Positions 59,301-64,000 of a DNA stretch of 64,000 nt are shown here, piece after piece (the first letter of the stretch is position 1; every line of letters begins with the position of its first letter). The translations under genes and the position numbers were made by a program. The stretch is from positions 32,622,788 to 32,686,787 of the forward strand of contig NC_092090.1 in assembly GCF_045679555.1 (NCBI RefSeq). Reading direction: 5' to 3'. Origin of the DNA: Salvelinus alpinus (lineage: Eukaryota > Chordata > Actinopteri > Salmoniformes > Salmonidae). The notes under the pieces were generated by a model. The model was not told where the DNA came from. It did no database searches and saw nothing but the letters and a program-made list of their open reading frames with translations.

Positions 59301-60757
59301 CCCTAGCACAAGTTTCACCTGTATAATGATCATGCTGTTTAATAATTTTCCTGATATTCCAAACCCGTCATGTGGATGGATTATCTTGTCAAAGGAGAAA
59401 TGTTCACTAACAGGGATGTAAACAAATTTGAGGGAAATAAGCTTTTTGTGCACATGGAACATTTCTGGGATCTTTTATTTCAGCTCATGAAACATGGGAC
59501 CAACACTTTATATTTTTGTTCAGTGTAGATGACTACAAACCAGTAAGAATTATTTATTTTTTCATATACATTTTGTTAAATTCTATTCTGTTCCTCCCTC
59601 GAAAGAGATATTCAATATTAATGTGCCCAATAGGTTAAATGGGCCATCACCTTCACCAACCTGGTGGCACTGGTTCTATTCACGTGGTCCGTGTCTCCCT
59701 CTATGTCTCCCAGACAGGTCTCCATAGTGGGGCTCTCGCTGCCCTGGGACAGCTGATCCTCCATGGGCTCCCTCAGAGATCCCTGTAAAACACTACAGGG
59801 TTAGGGTCCATCACTGGTCATAATGGGACAGTGCCTCACTAGAAGTAGATGACTTCTGGTTGTGGGAGGTACCTTATAACTGACCTGGCTGACGTTGTGT
59901 ATGAGGTGGTAGCGTTCGTTGCACAGCACGGTGGAGGTGTCCACGTACTGCTTGGTGATGAGGTTGAGCCACTCTGTTAGGCCATCCACCATGGCCAGGA
60001 ACACGATCCACAGCAACATGAGGACGTCCAGGATCCTCTGCACGATGTCTGCCTTCCCTAGAACACAGCATGAGATTACATTGCACTAGGTCATACAGAC
60101 AATAAAATGTGTGAAACTTAATGAATAAATGGCACTGGGAATACACCAAAATATGTAACCTTCATCATTAAATAAACCCCAAAATACCTGAGCCCTCTCC
60201 ATCAAGTTCGTCATTGTCGTCTATCTCTTCGTGTGAAATGCTTTCTTCAAATTCAAGACTACCTTCATGACCTGTAACAGAAAAAACAACAAGTTAATCA
60301 CTGTGTGTATGTGTGTGTGTGTGTATGTGTGTGTGTGTGTGATCTCTGACCTGATGCTGGAGAACTGTCCTGTTTCCTCTGCCGTCTCTCCTCTCTTTCC
60401 AGCCTCCTTTGTTCTTTCTGTCTCTCCTGGCGTTCCCTCAGTGTTGCCTTGGCGCTGGTCACCCACGCCCGGTACGCAAGCTGAGGGCACGGGGGGGGGG
60501 CAGGAGGAATTCACATGCTTCAATACTGCATTATGAAAAGCAAGCTTTGGAGTATTTTGAGTAATATTGTTGTTTTTGCACATTTCAGTGCCTTTTAGCA
60601 CTGTGAAAATGCTGTGGTGGCAGAGGCTGTGTTGATTAACTGTAAGGTGAACTCACCTGAAAGGCAGTCTGTTTCTGAGGCTTTTTTTCTTCTGAAAATA
60701 GTTCTTCTTCCTCCTCACTGTCCGACTCAAACAGGTAGTAATCCCCAGAATGCAACA
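50398..60757 (-). CDS. piezo1: Piezo1 mechanosensitive cation channel, C-terminal 21 exons
   Basis: Trimeric mechanically gated cation channel of the plasma membrane. Exons in transcript order: 60757-60657, 60480-60351, 60271-60188, 60057-59885, 59782-59661, 59110-58952, 58778-58520, 58064-57876, 56706-56391, 56246-56123, 55881-55734, 55460-55246, 55086-54928, 54786-54639, 54531-54343, 54137-54045, 53837-53665, 53505-53383, 51839-51760, 51016-50818, 50662-50398. About 1,148 residues of the usual ~2,500. Seen: acidic loop [10 protein letters not shown]; late blade helices; variable loop with EPEPEP; a Lys-rich beam-like segment (56246-56123); blade/anchor [11 protein letters not shown]; outer helix IIWFPLLF; extracellular cap (53.4-54.1 kb, 50.8-51.0 kb); inner pore helix [14 protein letters not shown]-terminal [13 protein letters not shown], ending DKLSSDNR. 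Exon 53505-53383 uses donor gtatgt to keep the frame. The N-terminal half lies beyond the window. Confidence 0.97.
51906..53348 (-). mobile_element. Tc1/mariner element with intact ends in a piezo1 intron
   Basis: Clean inverted ends: taaactcagcaaaaaaagaa at 51906 and its inverse to 53348 (ctttttttgctgagttta). The minus strand carries transposase pieces in different frames (52833-52462 and 52589-52296). They include the second HTH with [20 protein letters not shown] and MVWGG. Premature breaks show it is inactive. It belongs to the same family as 45840-47250 and the fragment at 1522. Confidence 0.92.
53604..53655. repeat. (CA)n-rich microsatellite near a piezo1 exon
   Basis: Interrupted acacac and cacatac runs just downstream, in transcript sense, of the exon ending at 53665. 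It lies in the intron and starts about ten bases past the donor site. Confidence 0.8.
56500..56537 (-). repeat. 12-bp coding minisatellite in piezo1
   Basis: The unit ggctctggttca is repeated about three times inside the exon 56706-56391. It encodes Glu-Pro-Glu-Pro repeats in the variable intracellular loop. Length changes in steps of 12 bases would keep the frame. Confidence 0.85.
56773..57830 (+). mobile_element. Fold-back Tc1/mariner element in a piezo1 intron
   Basis: Terminus tacactaccgttcaaaagtt at 56773 and its inverse ending 57830. The transposase start [20 protein letters not shown] reads on + from 57184 to about 57400 through the helix-turn-helix. The sequence then turns back: from about 57408 (tttctggccattttgagcct) to 57830 it is the reverse complement of about 56773-57200. 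The catalytic half is missing, and the arms are about 420 bases each with a loop of about 200. Same family as the fragment at 75. Confidence 0.88.
59157..59527. mobile_element. Short non-autonomous Tc1-like element in a piezo1 intron
   Basis: The left end tactgaaaaaaaaacgcaac and the right end ttatatttttgttcagtgta resemble the inverted ends of a short salmonid deletion derivative. The interior has acagttcatatgaggaaatc and ggatcttttatttcagctca. No transposase frame. Confidence 0.8.
60301..60340. repeat. (TG)n microsatellite in a piezo1 intron
   Basis: tgtgtg run with a few tat interruptions, ten bases from the splice donor of the exon ending at 60351. Confidence 0.9.
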
Positions 60758-60849
60758 CTGCAAAGTTAAACAGAAACCATCCAGATGATATCAATACATG
60801 GGGACAGGACAGACCATGGGTAGTGAATGCATTTACTGGTAGTACAACT

Positions 60850-63800
60850 ATGGCTGTGGCGGTCACAAACTTTAGTCAGCCGGTGATTGTCAAGCAAATA
60901 GCTGTCTGTCTCACGGTAATTGACGATGAATTAACATTAACACACTCAGCATCTGCTGGCTTCCACACAAGCCACTGATGCAGACCTTTGGAACACCTAC
61001 ATTTTAAAAAGTCTAATAAATCCATGTAATATTCCTTACACCTTCAAAATAAATCCACTATTTATTTTAGACAGGTCTAAAGAAGCATGATATGAAGAAA
61101 ATGTAGTCTATTCTGAAAAACAGATTAGCATACTCTGAGCTGTCCTTATTTAAGGTCTTGATCTGGCTATGCTAAATGGCTATGGGCTTCACTAGTTAAT
61201 TTAGCAGACAAGATTTGCTTAGAATTCTGTGGCATTATTTTATATTACTTTATAGTATGAAGAATACAATTTAACAAGGTTGAATAAAATAGAAAGGATA
61301 TTTTCTCAAAATGATTTGAGGGAGTGCACACACGCGGCTATTCTGTGTTGAGCAGTTAACGAATAAATAGGTACTCCTATATGCTTAATTAAGAGTTAAT
61401 AATGCAACTTTTTTGTTCTACAAATGTTGGGCTATATGTTTTGATTGTTAATACAATATAAGGCTGCATGATGCGACGCTAATGATGATTTGAAAAAAGT
61501 TGCTTGAAAGGCATGAGTTCTGCTTTGTTTTTTTTGCACAGGGTGTACACACTTCATTAGTCTCTCATTCACAATTTGACAAGCACTTGATAATGCCTCG
61601 AATATCACGGCGGCATCTCCTTTGGTGACTGTAATGCACCCTAAAAAAATCCATGCCTTTTTGCGGCCAGCGGCTGTTGGGCCCTTGGCCCGGAGTGCTG
61701 CGTTGTGCCCTTCTCCCTGAGTGCTGCAGATCGGTGGGTCCCCTACGAAACGGTTGAGCTAACATAGGCTAATGCGATTAGCATGAGGTTGTAAGTAACG
61801 AGAACATTTCCCAGGACATAGACATATCTGATATTGGCAGAAAGCTTAAATTATTGTTAATCTAACTGCACTGTCCAATTTACAGTAGCTGTTACAGTGA
61901 AATAATACCATGCTATTGTTTGAGGAGAGTTCACAGTTATGAACTTGAAAATCTATTAATAAACCAATTAGGCACATTTGGGCAGTCTTGATAAAAGATT
62001 TTGAACAGAAATGCAATGGTTTATTGGATCAGTCTAAAACTTTGCACATACACTGCTGCCATCTAGTGGCCAAAGTCTAAATTGTGCATGGGCTGGAAGA
62101 AAACATTATGGCCTTTCTCTTGCATTTCAAAGATGATGGTACAAAAAAAACGTATGTTTTTTTCTTTGCATTATCTTTTACCAGACCTAATGTGTTATAT
62201 TCTCCTACATTCATTTCACATTTCCACAAACTTCAAAGCATATGTATATCCTTGCTTCAGGGTCTGAGCTACAGGCAGTTAGATTTGGGTATGTCATTTT
62301 AGGCAAAAATGAAAAAGGGGAAAAAATGGGCGGATCCTTAACTTCACTAGGGTAGGGGGCAGCATTCGGAATTTTGGATGAAATGCATGCCCAAATTAAA
62401 CTGCCTGCTTCTCGGGCCCAGAAGATATGATATGCATATAACTGGTAGATTTGGATAGAAAACACTCTAAAGTTTCCAAAACTGTTAAAATAGTGTCTGT
62501 GAGTATAACAGAACTGATTTGGCAGGCGAAAACCTGAGAAAAATCCATTCAGGAACTAGTTTTTTGTTTTGTTTTGTAGTTTTCTATTCAATGCCATTAC
62601 AGTATCCATTGACTTAGGACTCAAATTGCAGTTTCTATGCCTTCCACTAGATGTCAACAGTCTTTAGAAATTGTTTCAGGCTTGTATTCTGAAAAATTAA
62701 GCTGTAAGAGCAGTCTGAATGAGTGGACCCTAAAGTGTCACAGAGCTTTTTCAAAAAAATCTGACACCGTGGTTGGATTCACAAGAAGTTAATCTTTAAA
62801 CCTATGTAAAATATGTTTTGTTTTCTGAATTTTTATAATGAGTATTTCTGTATTTGAATTTGGCGCCCAGCAGTTTCACTGGCTGTTGAAGAGGTGGGAC
62901 GCTACCGTCTCACGTGCCCAAGAGAGGTTAAGAAGCACCTCTCACTCACATAGCTCTCCATCACGTGATCGGCTCTTTCTCACAGGCTACAAGTGAAGAC
63001 AGACTTATTGGCGACACAACCGCGCGCATCCTTATCCAATTCCAAGTTGCATATTGAAGATATTGGAAGATCTGTCGACATTTACTTTTCATCAGCCAAC
63101 AAGATGAATAGGCCTAACGAACGGCAAAAGCACTATCCTATGTCAATATACTATCCCCATAGTACAAAAGTCAACCTATTCTATTCTGTGCGAGAAATAC
63201 ATATTCCAAACATTTTTGGGATGCAATAGATCCCAAATTAATACAACCACTAGCATAAAAAAAAACGTTTTTACCCAATGTGGCTGACGCAACAGATCCG
63301 AAATATTTAGCTTAAAATGTTGATAAACTAATAGGCTATTCCTTCACATTATAAGCGCAGCAATGTGCACATGGCAGTAGGCTTATGTATGCCAGTTAGG
63401 CGCTAAACTCCTTGTAAAGCGGATTAATGTGCTTCATTTTAAGAATTATTTGGCCACTTTAGTTGTGATACAAAACATATAGGCCTATGGGCTAGGCTAC
63501 ATGAGGTGTGCGACTACGATTAGAAGTCGCAAAAAAAAAAAACAGTTTCTTATGCTGGGCATCATTCACAAGTGATAATATATATTGTTACCCATCAGAC
63601 TATTCTTGATTTTATCTTGTCTTTACATATAATAAATAATATATGCGTGAAATTTGTTGATTTAGAATGGACCATTATCATACAAGTAATCTGTGTACTT
63701 AAATAGCCACACTTTCAGGTGGTTCATTTTCATGCCAACCAGGTAGGCTATACTCCTGTTGTAAAGATAAACAATGTGCTTAATATTAGGAACGTTGAGA

Positions 63801-64000
63801 AATAAGTATAGTAGGCCTAGCCTATAGAAAGCTGATGGGATCCTCCTCTTTTCAGTAGAGGCCATCACTCTGTTTCCCCGGGCAATTGCATAGCCTATAG
63901 AAATGTTGCGCAACATGAGCTCATGGGCTCTCATGAAGTGTTTGATTAGATTTTCGAAAAAATTTGCATTGATGTCAGAGTGATTAGAGGGACAATAGAG
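60850..64000. mobile_element. hAT-like element running off the window end, piezo1 intron
   Basis: Begins near 60850 with ggctgtggcggtcac, a terminus also seen in related form at about 2803, then gtctcacggtaattgacgat. It continues to the window end with blocks I know from a long salmonid hAT-like repeat (cgcaacatgagctcatgggc, tgatgtcagagtgattagag). A short minus-strand frame (63934-63662) reads MRAHELMLRNISIGYA, also typical of this repeat, but no transposase domain is seen. A TTAA-flanked repeat is nested at 62338-62931. No piezo1 exon was found in 60758-64000. Confidence 0.65.
62338..62931. mobile_element. TTAA-flanked (piggyBac-type?) non-autonomous repeat nested in the hAT-like element
   Basis: Flanked by TTAA at 62338-62341 and 62928-62931. 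The ends are weakly inverted: ttaacttcactagggtaggg against ttaacctctcttgggcacgt (reverse of the right end). The interior has catgcccaaattaaactgcc and tgccttccactagatgtcaa, known from a widespread salmonid repeat. There is no transposase frame. The TTAA target suggests piggyBac-type movement. Confidence 0.6.

Overview
The window is nuclear DNA from a teleost fish, very probably a salmonid (Salmo, Oncorhynchus or Salvelinus type). The genes are vertebrate and split into many GT-AG exons. The space between exons is filled with repeat families I know from salmonid genomes: several Tc1/mariner families, a tRNA-derived SINE, an L2-like LINE, a gypsy-like LTR element, and hAT-like and TTAA-flanked elements.

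Five genes can be read. (1) cdh1 (E-cadherin, + strand, 4148-11086): coding exons 3-16 by human numbering, with the signal-peptide exons before the window. (2) snai3 (Snail-family zinc-finger repressor, + strand, 13117-14997): complete in three exons. (3) rnf166 (RING E3 ubiquitin ligase, - strand, 27572-41090): complete in six exons. (4) ctu2 (cytosolic tRNA thiouridylase subunit 2, + strand, 42029-48986): complete in fifteen exons. (5) piezo1 (mechanosensitive cation channel, - strand, 50398-60757): the last 21 exons, about 1,148 C-terminal residues including the pore. The order snai3-rnf166-ctu2-piezo1 matches the human 16q24.3 block; human CDH1 lies elsewhere on 16q.

Layout: 1-4147 is cdh1 intron made of repeat fragments. 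11.1-13.1 kb separates cdh1 from snai3. 15.4-24 kb is a gene-free stretch with two Tc1 elements and a possible orphan TATA/CRE cluster. 24-27.6 kb is probably rnf166 3' UTR and flank. 31.0-40.9 kb is the 9.9-kb rnf166 intron 1, holding a LINE, a deleted LTR element and a SINE. 41.1-42.0 kb is a shared divergent promoter for rnf166 and ctu2. ctu2 and piezo1 converge tail to tail at 49-50.4 kb. 60.8-64 kb is piezo1 intron filled by a hAT-like element with a nested TTAA insertion.

The genes do not form one pathway. Two relations stand out. A Snail-type repressor lies directly downstream of cdh1, the classic target gene of its family. rnf166 also carries a tandem copy of its terminal exon, which could switch its C-terminal ubiquitin-interacting motif. 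I found no prokaryote-like system, CRISPR array or clearly new gene family.
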